Below are positions 1 to 9,225 of a stretch of DNA of 64,000 nt, one piece after another. Position numbers and translations under genes: made by a program. Position 1 is the first letter of the stretch, and each line of letters opens with the position of its first letter. Under the pieces are notes generated by a model, which was given only the letters and a program-made list of their open reading frames with translations, was not told the origin of the DNA and did no database searches. Source of the DNA: Bradyrhizobium sp. 139 (GTDB lineage Bacteria > Pseudomonadota > Alphaproteobacteria > Rhizobiales > Xanthobacteraceae); assembly GCF_023074175.1 (NCBI RefSeq), contig NZ_JADPKS010000084.1, forward strand, positions 97,726 to 161,725. Direction: 5' to 3'.

Positions 1-243
1 TTGCCTTCCTAGTTAGTCATCTGGAACGCAACGCCGTACATTATGGCGCGCGTTGTTTGCTGCGCTCGATATCGCCGCAGAGTTCGTTACCGCATGCCAC
101 CAACGGACCTGACAGTCGAGTTCTTGGACGTTATTAAAAGCGATTGATGCTCACGTGAAGGTCTCGCCCACATCATTATGGACAACTAGGCCACTCACAC
201 GGCCACCCAAGATCAGGCCCGGCTCATCCGCCGACCCGTCACC
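1..243. other. No gene recognised
   Basis: I see no supported gene here. The last part may belong to the 5' end of the decayed transposase that follows, but no reading frame is convincing. Confidence 0.4.
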
Positions 244-1197
244 ATGTTCACTCTACGCAAGCGCCGATCGGCAGCAGCGATCGAAAGCGATCAGCGTCAA
301 GACGACGAGAACTCAAGGAACAGAATGAAGCAGGAGATGAGCCGACTGGAAGTGCTTGATGCGCGGAGCCGCGACACGCTGAATGGATCAACAGCTATCG
401 CTCACGGGTCCCCGATGCCCGTTCGATGACCACCCGTGGACGCGGATGGTGTCATCGGTTACAACGTCCAGGCCGCGGTGGAAACCGCACAGCTTCAGCT
501 TGCTCGATGTCGAGCAAGCCAAAGAAGGTACTCGAAATGGACAAACTCGAGGCGGTCGCCGACCGTGGCTACTTCGACGGGAGAGATATTAGCCCGGAAG
601 GGGCTGGCGTTGCAGTCACCTCGCCCAAGCCCATGACGTCGAACGGGAACGCGGAGGGCCGTTCGGCAAACAGGACTTTGCCTACCTGCCCTGATGAGGA
701 CGTCTACCGCAGCCCATCTCGCCAGCAGCTGCCTATCACTACGTACCTCGAGCACGAGACGACGCTGCACCGTTACTGGCCGGCAGCAGCGTGCCAAGGT
801 TGCGCGATCAAGGGACAAGATACTTCGTCAAAGGAGCGCCACATCACGCGCTGAAAGCAAGAGCATGTGGTCGAGCTGGTGCAGACGTAGCTCGATCCCA
901 ATCCCGACGCCATGCGGACACGACGCGAGGGGTGGAGCATCCCTTCGGCACTATCAAAGACTGTATGGGTGCGACCCATTCCTGACGAAGGGCCTTGAAG
1001 GTCGCCGCTGAGATGGGGTTGGATGTCCTCGCCTATAACTTCACAGGGGTGATTGAACATCCTCGGCACCTGAGGCTGATGAAAACCAGATCCGCGCCGC
1101 TCAAAGCCGGAAAGTGCGTCAAACGCGCAATTTCGCGTCACCCAGATTTGTTGATAGATGATCTCGCGCGAGAGCATCGGTTGGCCCGGAAGAATTG
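244..1197 (+). pseudogene. Decayed IS1182-family transposase
   Basis: Pieces of one transposase are spread over all three forward frames. In order they read VIGYNVQAAVETAQ (from about 445), KLEAVADRGYFDGRDI followed by a PKPMTS segment (545-650), a YWPAAACQGCAIKGQD segment (about 775-820), VEHPFGTIKDCMGATH (about 930-985) and KVAAEMGLDVLAYNFTGV (about 998-1050). This order and wording match the DDE transposases of the IS1182 group as I know them. At least four frameshifts separate the pieces, so it cannot make a protein. No terminal inverted repeats were identified, and the N-terminal boundary is uncertain. Confidence 0.8.
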
Positions 1198-1523
1198 ACG
1201 ACCCCGGCCGCGCGTCGACCGACCGGTTTGACACCACCAACATCCAGAAGTGCCGTACGCATGACCGAGGGACGCTAAACTCTTTCAAATACATGTTGGC
1301 CAGCGGCGGCGTGAGGAGCCGCACGCCGCCAAGCTTTGGGGTGGCGACGAGCGTGGCCAGCCGGACCCTAAGAGAAGCTCGGACAGTAATGGTCGGATAG
1401 CTCCAATATCATCGTCAATCCTTGGGGTGTCATCGACGGCGGTGATCTGATCGTGGATCGTCCGGAGGTCGGCGCGACTTCCTTACATGCAGGCGCAAAC
1501 CCTCGGGAGCGCAGAGGATTTTG
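1198..1523. other. No gene recognised
   Basis: This stretch between the transposase remnant and the small secreted protein holds only short overlapping frames with no recognisable product. It includes the downstream region of the reverse-strand gene. Confidence 0.4.
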
Positions 1524-1895
1524 TCAATACGGCGGACACGTCGGCAAGTCGGCCCAGGGGGCTGTCGCAAAGGCGCCGACGCGCGGTCCGGGCGCACAAC
1601 CTGACCTGTAATATCCGTAGCCGTAGGCTCGATAATATGAATTATAGATTGGATCGCCCCAATACGAACTATAGGCGGGATAACCCCAGTTCGCATCATC
1701 GGTCGGATAGCCCGAGTACGAAGGATCAGGATGACCCCGCCGCGCCTGATAGCGCACGTCCATCGTCAGGGCCGGTCCCGCCGCTCTAATCGACGTACCA
1801 TTAATCGGCGCAGCAGACGACTGGGCGGTGGCGGTCACTGCAAGAGGTACAGCAATCGCGAGGGCAATCGCGAGGCTGCGGACTTGAATCTTCAT
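1524..1895 (-). CDS. Small secreted Tyr/Gly-rich protein
   Basis: This 123-residue protein starts with a clear Sec signal peptide: a basic start (MKIQVR), a hydrophobic stretch rich in A, I, V and L, and a likely cleavage after SSA near residue 28. The mature part is rich in Tyr, Gly, Pro and Ser, with repeated YPAYSSYWG-like segments, and it ends in a Cys/Pro-rich tail. Many rhizobial genomes encode short exported proteins of this composition with no known function. The start is supported by AGGAG six bases upstream of the ATG. It stands alone, with no operon partner. A surface or periplasmic location is inferred; no function is assigned. Confidence 0.6.
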   Translation of the reverse strand: MKIQVRSLAIALAIAVPLAVTATAQSSAAPINGTSIRAAGPALTMDVRYQARRGHPDPSYSGYPTDDANWGYPAYSSYWGDPIYNSYYRAYGYGYYRSGCAPGPRVGAFATAPWADLPTCPPY

Positions 1896-3827
1896 GAGTA
1901 GCTCCTGTTCGTTCTACCCCCCGGCAAGAATGACGTTGCAAGGCCGGCGAGGGAAATCACCTCTGGCCATAGAGTCGATAGACGATCATTATTGCCGCCG
2001 CGCCGCATGATGCCCGAACGAGGACTCTCAACGACTGCGTCTGCAAGTACTTCCATTGCCGCGATTGGGCTCCATTTTTAACTCTGCACATTGCGGTGAC
2101 GCGGTTAACAATGAAGCTGTTCTTTCATACCCAGGTCTAGCGGTAGCACGGAGCTAAGTCCCCGACCCACCACTCGATCCGAGCAGACCCAGACGTTACG
2201 TCGCACTCGGCCCTTCGGCCACCTCCCGGGCTTTCCGCTTTTGTGCCGCTGTTGAGGGTTACGCCGAAGGCTTGGCACTTCTTCGAACGCTACGACGAGG
2301 GACTTCATTACGTTCTCTGAGTGAGCCTCACTCCGCTAGCTGCATCACCAGACAATCGTGAATCCTCGGACCGCCATTTGTCTCACTGCCGCTGAACTGT
2401 TTGTTTCCGAAGGTAACCCCAACCGGATGTGATCAGCTCCAGTAACGCGCCACGGCGCAGCATAGGCGGAGCGGAGCCTGAGCTGACCGGTTCTGGGGAC
2501 GATTTGTAGAAGGAAGCCAGTCGACTTGCGACATAAAAACTCGGGAACGGTTGAAACATCTTTTATCACAATCGCACGCCGTTTGAACACCGCATGCACG
2601 ATTGAGATCGCCGGCGTGTGGACGGCCGGATACGCCTTTTCCAAAAGAGTCTTTTCTTCGCAAGCAGGGGAGACCGAGTTACGGACGAAGACCACAGCGG
2701 CAATGACGTCCGCCGAGATGAAGATCGGTTGGGGCACTCTTCTGGTCGGCGGGAAAGGCCTAAGTAGCGATCCACCAAACCGGATCAGACTACGGAAAGA
2801 CCGCCGCCGAACGATCATCCTTTTAGATCATGACGACGACGATTCGCTGATATTTGCCTCCGACCCATTCCGTGAGTTCGCGGCGCTGCAAGCAACATGT
2901 CCCCGGCTGGCGCCAGTCCGAAAGTCTCGAGCTTCAGGGCAGATCGACCGACTTACCCGAAACGGAAAATCGACCGTTTAGCATCTAGCGGCCCACCTAA
3001 TTGGGCGCACCGTCTCTACGCCACCACAAGAGGCGTCGGCTACGTCCGGGCGAATAGAACATGATAATACATCACCCACGGTTTGCGCTCCATTTCACAT
3101 TCCGCTTCTTCATCCAAGAGCTTGCGCGTGATCCCGGCAAATTAGTACCTGCTTTCATCGTCCTCTCGATGATCAGCTATATCGGCTTCGAATGTCTCCG
3201 CCCCCTTCGATATGGGCCGATTGAGCGATGACCAGAAGCCGTTTCCGGCGTGGCTGTCGGCGCCGAGTGCATTCGACTCTCGGAGCAGACGATCGTCCGG
3301 CAGGTCGGCGAACAAGACTGGCGCGCGGCCATGCTCATCACCGGGTCGGCAGGTGCGGCACTCACGTATATCTTGGTGACGCGCCGAGCGCGACAACAGC
3401 CCGCCCGTTCAGGTTGAGGGGTCGCGGGATGCATTTTTGCACTGGGTCGGCGCAGCATGCTTCTGCCTATTCTGTCAGCATCAAGCAGCGGGCGATTGGT
3501 CAGAACCGGCCGCTCGCAGATTCTGGCGACTTTTTTGGACACAACCACCCCCGCAGCAGTATTCCCCGCTGCTATGGAAACTATACATGCCCGCTATTGG
3601 AAAACTTCGTCCCGCGCTGGGATCAACGGGTATCGATTGGCAGATTCCTCAAGTAAGCTCAAGCCGACCCGGAAGGACAAATACCGTCAATTCCATTGAG
3701 TGCTAGACAAATGAAATCGTCAACACGTTACCGGTTCATCCAGCCGACGAATTCAAGTGCGACGCTTGTACGAACTTGAAGCGCTGGTTGACAGCGTGGG
3801 TTTCGTAGCGCCATGCGGATCGCTCGC
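1896..3827. other. Long stretch without a supported gene
   Basis: About 1.9 kb holds only short, mutually overlapping frames. A weak candidate is at 3061-3228 (+), about 55 codons with a hydrophobic segment, followed in another frame (about 3239-3418) by a segment with a possible membrane helix near AALTYILVT. Both could be debris of one membrane protein. The repeat at 3562-3630 also lies here. Nothing else is recognised. Confidence 0.45.
3562..3630 (+). repeat. Dispersed repeat, copy 1 (partner at 18577-18646)
   Basis: About 69 bases starting TTCCCCGCTGCTATGG are similar, at roughly four in five positions by eye, to the reverse strand at 18646-18577. In both copies one frame reads FPA-M-TIHA-YWK, and the protein-level similarity suggests it was once coding. 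The parent gene is not recognised. Confidence 0.6.
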
Positions 3828-4457
3828 ATGAAGATCCTTCATATTGATTGTAGCCCGCGTCCAGAACCGCAAAGCCGGCAGCTTTCGGCGACGATCGTGA
3901 AAAAGCTCCTTGCGGGTGCCCCTGCTGCAAGCATCAGCCGGCGAGATCTGGGCAGTTGTCCCCTGTCGCATGCCTCGCCCGACTACGCCACCGCCCCGTC
4001 GTCGCCGGCCACGTTGGCGGCTCCGCCGAGCAGCGCGCTGGATCTTTCCGAAGCACTTATTCGGGAAGTCGAGGCGGCCGACGTCGTCGTTATCGGAGCT
4101 CCGATGCACAACCTGACCGTTCCCTCGGTGCTCAAGGCGTGGATCGACCAAATCCTGCGCGCGGGGCGCACGTTCCTGTCGACCCCGGCAGGGAAGGTGG
4201 GATTGCTCCGGGATCGTCCGGTGTTTGTCGGCATCGCTTCCGGTGGAGTCTTTACTGGCGAGAAAGCCAACCAGCCCGATTTTCTCACGCCGTATCTATC
4301 GGCTTTACTGGGCAGCATCGGGCTGAAAACCGTGCAATTCCTTCCCGTGCAGGCTACCGCATTCCTCGCTGGGGACCGGGCGACACTAGCGAGAGAGAAA
4401 GCGCTCGCGGCGCTCGACCTAACCGTCATGAGGAAGCTTCCGTGTCCGATCGTGTGA
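3828..4457 (+). CDS. azoR: FMN-dependent NADH-azoreductase family protein
   Basis: This is a 209-residue cytoplasmic flavodoxin-fold enzyme of the AzoR/NAD(P)H dehydrogenase (quinone) family, which reduces quinones and azo compounds by two electrons using FMN. Visible features are the N-terminal phosphate-binding HIDCSPRP (residues 5-12), the flavin-contact segment GAPMHNLTVPSVLKAW (90-105) and a later SGGVFTGE loop. Length fits the family. The second ATG (3828) is preferred to 3813 because homologues begin with MKIL-type strands. An MDR-type oxidoreductase fragment starts 37 bases downstream, so the gene probably once led a two-gene quinone-reduction operon. A LysR or AraC regulator elsewhere in the window may control it, but this is not shown by the sequence. 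Confidence 0.88.
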   Translation: MKILHIDCSPRPEPQSRQLSATIVKKLLAGAPAASISRRDLGSCPLSHASPDYATAPSSPATLAAPPSSALDLSEALIREVEAADVVVIGAPMHNLTVPSVLKAWIDQILRAGRTFLSTPAGKVGLLRDRPVFVGIASGGVFTGEKANQPDFLTPYLSALLGSIGLKTVQFLPVQATAFLAGDRATLAREKALAALDLTVMRKLPCPIV

Positions 4458-4494
4458 CGCGTCCGGATGCCTATGCGCCTGGGTCGCAATTGTT

Positions 4495-4572
4495 ATGAAG
4501 GCAACCGTCGTAACGGAGCAGGTTACAGGAACTGCCGGGATGAGGATTGTGGAGCGGCCCGAGCCGCAGGCA
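4495..4572 (+). pseudogene. N-terminal fragment of MDR oxidoreductase
   Basis: The first 26 codons (MKATVVTEQ..., then GMRIVERPEPQA) match the start of the two intact MDR-type oxidoreductases at 6823-7740 and 23344-24261. After this the similarity stops abruptly, and the frame runs into unrelated sequence to a stop at 4887. The rest of the gene has been lost. It lies just behind the azoreductase gene, which suggests an azoR-MDR operon broken by a deletion. Confidence 0.7.
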
Positions 4573-5436
4573 TGGGGCCCGCGCCGCGGACTGGCCGGAA
4601 CCGCTGGGCGCTGCCCGTTCGATCAGCCGGAACGCGGCAAGTCACTCGGCAACGCTGCTGTCTCCGTCCTTGATACCGATAGCGAGCTCGCTGACGACCT
4701 CGTCAAACTAGCTACTAGCTGCGCCAACCAAGACTCTATTGGGATGACATGGGCCGCAAGTTTATCACGACCGCCGTTGGCCTTCTCACCGAAAGCGAAA
4801 AATCGGCTTCGCGCCAAGCAAGAGCATCAACCCTGTCGAAAAGGGCGCTCGCCCGAGACGTTGTCGCCGAACTATCCGGTGATGTGAAGAGATTGCCGAG
4901 CCCTTGGTTACACGAGGAGCGTAGATTTGCTGAATTTGACGAGATAACAAGGACAGTGAGTGCTACCTGATGCGAGGCGAAACGTTGTCATCGAGGACTA
5001 CCGCTTAGTAAGTTGCTCCATGGGTAGGCTAATCATCTTGCTCGGCCTAAGATATTGCCTATTGAGGGAAGCGGACGCCACGTACTGTTTCACATCAACG
5101 GTCTTCTCCGATTCCGCTATCGTTGCTTCGCTTCATGTCGCGAGTGCCAGTTTGCCGTTTTGCTAAGACTTCGAGCTGATAACAATTCCGATCCTATGAG
5201 CGAGCCCGGCCTCTTCTCGGTATCGCGCCGATCCTGTGTTCCTTCGCACTTGCCAAGCTGTCCCTCATAGTGACAATCGCCGTTCTGGCTTTTCGTAAAC
5301 TCCTCGTCGGCACGTACCAAAACGCCCGGAGGCGCTCCACCATTTTTTCCTGGGCGCATCCGGGCAGTGGTGTTGCGCTCGCATCACATGAACGCGCTGA
5401 GCACTCTCGGAGGTGTTCGATACGACCGGATGGAGT
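4573..5436. other. No gene recognised
   Basis: Downstream of the MDR fragment there are several short overlapping frames, none with recognisable motifs. The stretch probably contains the sequence that replaced the missing part of the MDR gene. Confidence 0.4.
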
Positions 5437-5985
5437 TTAGACCGAGCCAGCCGGCGCAACGGCGGGAAAGTCCTTCTCGGGATCGAACACATTGTTGAAA
5501 AAGTTCGTCAGGGAGTACATGGCCACGAGCGCGACGATCTCAATGACATTCGCATCCGTGTAGCCGGCATTGCGGACGGTCTTCAGATCGGCGTCGCTGA
5601 TCTTACCGCGGGTCTCGGCGACTTTGCGCGCGAACTGGATCCCGGCGTCCCGCTTCGGGTCGCTGGCGTGACCCATCCGAGCGAGAATTATTTCATTGGC
5701 CGGCAGCTTGGCCATATTATCGGCCGTAAAACTATGAACCGTCAGGCAATAGTCGCAGCCATTCACTTCGGACACAGCGAGACCGATGCTGTCACGCGTC
5801 TTCACGTCGAGCGACTTGCTCAAGGAGCCGAGCAGGGCGGCCCATGCGTTAAACGCGATCGGGCTTGCCGCGAAAGTCGCCATCATGTTCGGCGTGAACC
5901 CGATGTTCTTGGTGAACATGTCGAGGGTCGGTTTCGACTCGGGTGGCACTTGTTCCGGCTTTAGAGCTGCAATCCTAGGCATCAT
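5437..5985 (-). CDS. Carboxymuconolactone decarboxylase/AhpD-like protein
   Basis: This 182-residue all-helical protein belongs to the carboxymuconolactone decarboxylase/AhpD family. The signature E-x3-C-x2-C-x3-H is complete (E73, C77, C80, H84 in EVNGCDYCLTVH), as in peroxidase-type AhpD members, so a thiol-based peroxide-reducing role is likely. Length matches the single-domain peroxidase-related subfamily. It begins with two ATG codons (5985 and 5982); either may be used. Only 31 bases separate its end from the divergently unrelated sequence on one side, and the nitroreductase stop lies 31 bases upstream of its start, so nitroreductase and AhpD genes are probably co-transcribed in that order. 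Confidence 0.9.
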   Translation of the reverse strand: MMPRIAALKPEQVPPESKPTLDMFTKNIGFTPNMMATFAASPIAFNAWAALLGSLSKSLDVKTRDSIGLAVSEVNGCDYCLTVHSFTADNMAKLPANEIILARMGHASDPKRDAGIQFARKVAETRGKISDADLKTVRNAGYTDANVIEIVALVAMYSLTNFFNNVFDPEKDFPAVAPAGSV

Positions 5986-6016
5986 GTTCTCTGTATTTTG
6001 TTGGCTTCACTCATAA

Positions 6017-6652
6017 TCAGACCAGATTCAACACTTCAGCCACCGGCCGCCGCGGCTTCTGTGGCCAGTTTCCCGGACGCTCCGCCCCTACGGACAACAG
6101 CATGACCGGTACTTCGTCCTTCGTAAGCGCGAACTCGCGGTGCACTGCTTCAGCATCGAAACCGATCATCGGGGTCGAACCCAGGCCTAGCGAGCGGGCC
6201 GCATAAATCATCGCCGCCGCGCCGAAGGTGCCGGTGCGTACGGCCTCGTCGCGCTGGCGCTGCGGGTATTCCATGTACAGGTCCCGTGCGGGGATCTCCC
6301 ATTCCGGCACCATCTTTGCCGGCATGATGCCCTCTTTTACCAGCGGTGCCAGACGCTCGGGTACTACGCTGGAGTCGGCCAACTGGCCGCAGATGATGAA
6401 AGTAACAGCCGCCTCGGTGATCGCGGGCTGGCTCCAAGCGATCGGACTGAGGCGAGCCTTGGCTTCCGGCGTGCGCACGGCGATGAAGCGCCAGTTCTGC
6501 AAGTGGAAGGATGTCGGCGCGGTGGTCCCGATTCGAACCAACTCGCGGATTTGGTCGTCGCTCAACGTGGCGGCAGGGTCGTAGTACTTCGTGGCCCGGC
6601 GGCTCAGGATGCATTCGATGACCTCATTGGTCATAGTTCTTCTGCTGGTCAT
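6017..6652 (-). CDS. Nitroreductase family protein
   Basis: This is an FMN-dependent nitroreductase-fold oxidoreductase of about 211 residues. The N-terminal SRRATKYYDP segment and the APTSFHLQNWRF segment correspond to the family's phosphate- and flavin-contacting loops. A C-terminal segment with PMIGFD and a closing EVPVMLLSVG strand is also typical. Such enzymes reduce nitroaromatics, quinones or flavins with NAD(P)H. The frame is open further upstream (to 6817), but the extension has no family similarity. ATG 6652 or 6634 is the likely start, and neither has a strong ribosome site. It sits in a run of reverse-strand redox genes, with an MDR oxidoreductase 170 bases upstream and AhpD directly downstream. 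Confidence 0.88.
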   Translation of the reverse strand: MTSRRTMTNEVIECILSRRATKYYDPAATLSDDQIRELVRIGTTAPTSFHLQNWRFIAVRTPEAKARLSPIAWSQPAITEAAVTFIICGQLADSSVVPERLAPLVKEGIMPAKMVPEWEIPARDLYMEYPQRQRDEAVRTGTFGAAAMIYAARSLGLGSTPMIGFDAEAVHREFALTKDEVPVMLLSVGAERPGNWPQKPRRPVAEVLNLV

Positions 6653-6822
6653 GGTGATTCCGTTGGTCAAGTTGTTGTTCTGCGTGAGGGAATAGGCTGA
6701 GATAACGAGGGCTTTTGCTCCTTTTACTGGAAATGCTACGGAGCCCGCTCGGTAGTTTCCCACGTTGCTCCGGCTCTTCCGATAGGACGCGCCCGGCCAC
6801 GTGCATCGAAGGCGCACGTCGT

Positions 6823-7740
6823 TCAGGGACGAGTGCGGATGATCGTCTTCCCGTCGATGCGCTCGGTCGGATTGAAAGCGGCGACGGCGTCATCGAGGAT
6901 CGAGACGGTGCCGATGTTCGTCCGCAGTCGCCCGTCCCGCACCCGCTGGACGATTTCAGTCAGTTGGGCACGATCGGATTCGACGACGAAGTCGACCGCC
7001 AAGGCGTCGGCAGCGCGCGCCTCGCTCGGCCCGACGATGGACACCAGCGTTCCTCCGGCTCGGATCAGGCGGGCGGAACGCTTCCCGATGTCGCCGCCGA
7101 TTACGTCGAACACCAGATCGACTCCGCCGACGTCTTCCAGGACGTCGTTGTCGAGGCTAACGAACTCATTCGCGCCGAAGTCGAGCGCCTTCTGACGATG
7201 AACGCCACGCCCGGTGCCGATGACGTAAGCGCCGGCCTCTCGTGCGAGCTGTGTCACGATTGATCCGACTGCGCCGGCCGCGCCGTGCACGAGAACGCTC
7301 TGCCCTGCCTGAAGGCGGCCGTGCACAAAGAGTCCCTGCCACGCCGTGAGGCCCGAGATTGGCAGACTCGCGCCTACTATGAAGTCGACGTCACCCGGGA
7401 GCGGGGCGAGGTTGCGCGCCTCCATTGCTACATACTCCGCCAGGGTGCCGTCGCGATACCAGTCGGCGAGGCCGAACACCCGCTGTCCAACCGACAACCC
7501 CGTTGTGCCATAGCCGAGGGCGGCGACCACTCCGGCCAGCTCGTGTCCGGGAATCGACGGTGTTCGGTCACGATCGAGGCGGTCGGTCCATGTAGAGGGC
7601 CACTCCAGCTCAGTCGGGACGAATCCCGACGCATGAACTTGAACGACGACGTCGTTGATCGCCGCTCGCGGCTGGGGCCGATCCACGAGCCTCATACCCG
7701 CAGTTCCCGCCGCCTGGTCCGTTACGACAATTGCCTTCAT
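6823..7740 (-). CDS. Zinc-free MDR NADP-dependent quinone oxidoreductase, copy 1
   Basis: The 305-residue protein is a medium-chain dehydrogenase/reductase of quinone oxidoreductase type. It has the N-terminal GroES-like part with GHELAGVV (65-72), the GASLPISGLTAWQGL segment near 123-137, and the NADPH-binding Rossmann motif GAAGAVG (153-159). The protein contains no cysteine, so the structural and catalytic zinc sites of alcohol dehydrogenases are absent. Start: GGGAGG lies six bases before ATG 7740, and the adjacent ATG at 7743 is too close to it. A long upstream extension of the frame has no similarity. The gene is closely similar to copy 2 (23344-24261), of identical length. It likely reduces quinones or reactive enones along with its nitroreductase neighbour. 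Confidence 0.9.
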   Translation of the reverse strand: MKAIVVTDQAAGTAGMRLVDRPQPRAAINDVVVQVHASGFVPTELEWPSTWTDRLDRDRTPSIPGHELAGVVAALGYGTTGLSVGQRVFGLADWYRDGTLAEYVAMEARNLAPLPGDVDFIVGASLPISGLTAWQGLFVHGRLQAGQSVLVHGAAGAVGSIVTQLAREAGAYVIGTGRGVHRQKALDFGANEFVSLDNDVLEDVGGVDLVFDVIGGDIGKRSARLIRAGGTLVSIVGPSEARAADALAVDFVVESDRAQLTEIVQRVRDGRLRTNIGTVSILDDAVAAFNPTERIDGKTIIRTRP

Positions 7741-7984
7741 CATCGGCCTCCCTGTGTGTGGTGTGTCGTCATTTTCAAGTTCTCTTGCAGACGAGCAAAA
7801 GTACGGTCGTGAAAATCGATGGTCTAATGACGGGTGGCTATGTAATCGATGCCATGGACGCGAAAGCCCAGAGCGCGTCGGCGGAGCGAATGCCCCGCGG
7901 GGCATCGCGTGTTGCGAATTGAAGACCCTGCGGGTATGACAGACTGCGATGCCCCGGTGCAATGATCGACGGCACGAGAGACGG

Positions 7985-8476
7985 TCAATCCGGAGTAATA
8001 TTCGGAATCCGGAGCAGAGCCACGTCATCCTCGTAGCTGGCCTGAGGGCTTTCTTGGTGGCCGGAGGTTGTAACGTCCAGACGTGTGGTAATATCCGCAC
8101 CAGTACCGAGAATTTGGCCTACGGGACAGAGGTTTGCGGCTTCCATCAAGAATGTGCGCTGCTGCGCGTCGAGGTCTCCTTCAAGCACCACGGTGCGCTC
8201 GAACGAATCCTTTTCGCCTCGGGAGCCGTGATGGAAGCTGACGCCCACCTCCACGCGCTCCAGCGGTAGTTTCTGGCGCTGAGCCTGGAAACGAACGCTC
8301 ATAGCACTGCATGCGGCAAGAGACGCGCTGAGAAGGTCGTAAGGATTGGGTCCAGAAGAATTGTGGCCGATGCCATCTGGGCCGCCGACAGCAAACCGAG
8401 ATTCGCCGACATGGCAAATCAGCGCGCCATGATTGGTGGGGTCGGTTGCGACAACAACTTCGCGAATCTTGGTCAC
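7985..8476 (-). CDS. OsmC/Ohr family peroxide-protection protein
   Basis: This 163-residue protein belongs to the OsmC family. The segment GPNPYDLLSASLAACSAMS holds the first conserved cysteine (C56), and NLCPVG holds the second (C117), the pair that reduces organic hydroperoxides. A conserved GE-S/R loop follows the N-terminal strands. The gene starts with GTG at 8476. The first 25 residues and the C-terminal 20 residues extend past the core domain. It lies 240 bases upstream of the MDR gene on the same strand, so it may be the first gene of the detoxification run, though the gap allows a separate promoter. Confidence 0.9.
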   Translation of the reverse strand: MTKIREVVVATDPTNHGALICHVGESRFAVGGPDGIGHNSSGPNPYDLLSASLAACSAMSVRFQAQRQKLPLERVEVGVSFHHGSRGEKDSFERTVVLEGDLDAQQRTFLMEAANLCPVGQILGTGADITTRLDVTTSGHQESPQASYEDDVALLRIPNITPD

Positions 8477-9225
8477 GATTAGGTCCCGATCCTTCGAATG
8501 ATTGATCCGTCGACTTCGATGAGCATGTCCGCCAGTGACAGCAGGAAATAGATGTTAGCTGTGGTGGGAGATCCCAGCCTTGCGTCCACGCAAGCGAGCG
8601 CGTTCAGCAAGTAAGTCCGAAGACCCTTCAGGTAAAGTTATCATTTCCATAATCGCCAGGAATGCTCAGTAGAGCGTATCGACGTCCGGGTGAACAACTC
8701 CATCAATGCGTGTGGCGCGCCTACGGTCCTTCCGGTCACGAAGAATGCATTAAGTTCCAGTCAGCCGAAGTCCCAGAACGTGGACGAGCACGCCGCTTTC
8801 CACACTCGGTCCTCAAACGAGGCGTGACCTCCTTCAGTGATGGTTGCGCCAGTTAAGTCCCAGGAGGACGCAACGAAGCTCGTCGTACGAGCTTTGCTCG
8901 GCGCCCTTGACGCGACTTCGCGGCGGCATCGATAGCCGGTGACTGCACGCGGCCTAGAAGCCTCTGCAGAGTAACGCGGCGCCCTCGAGTGCGGTGCGGC
9001 TTCTGAGGTCCCTCGCTAGGCGTCGTGCTCGCGGGTCGAGCGGCAATAACGACCGTTTATCGACTCCATAGCAAGAGGTGATTTCAGTCGCCGACGTTGC
9101 AAGGTCACTCTCCAAAGTATCGTCGAGGGATATTTACGGTTTCGCGGTCGGCACGCGGACCAACATGGGAATCTTTGAGAGAGGGTCGACATGCTAAGCA
9201 ACGATGTATTCGAAATCCTCGTTCC
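8477..9225. other. No gene recognised; upstream region of efflux genes
   Basis: About 750 bases lie between the OsmC gene and the RND efflux genes, which are transcribed away from each other. The promoters of both units must be here. No regulator gene is present, which is unusual for an RND operon, and no clear operator palindrome was found. Confidence 0.4.

Noticed and set aside
773..1324. Reverse frame of 183 codons
   Set aside because: It lies antisense to the transposase remnant, whose motifs are recognisable on the forward strand.
2345..2981. Overlapping frames of about 150 codons on both strands
   Set aside because: Neither strand shows a domain, ribosome site or clear codon preference. 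I cannot choose between them.
4749..4970. Possible small gene behind the MDR fragment
   Set aside because: No motif, weak start and no similarity recognised; probably part of the sequence that replaced the MDR gene.
5338..5352. GGAG-GCG-CTCC with a T-run as a terminator
   Set aside because: The stem is only four pairs, and no supported gene ends just before it.
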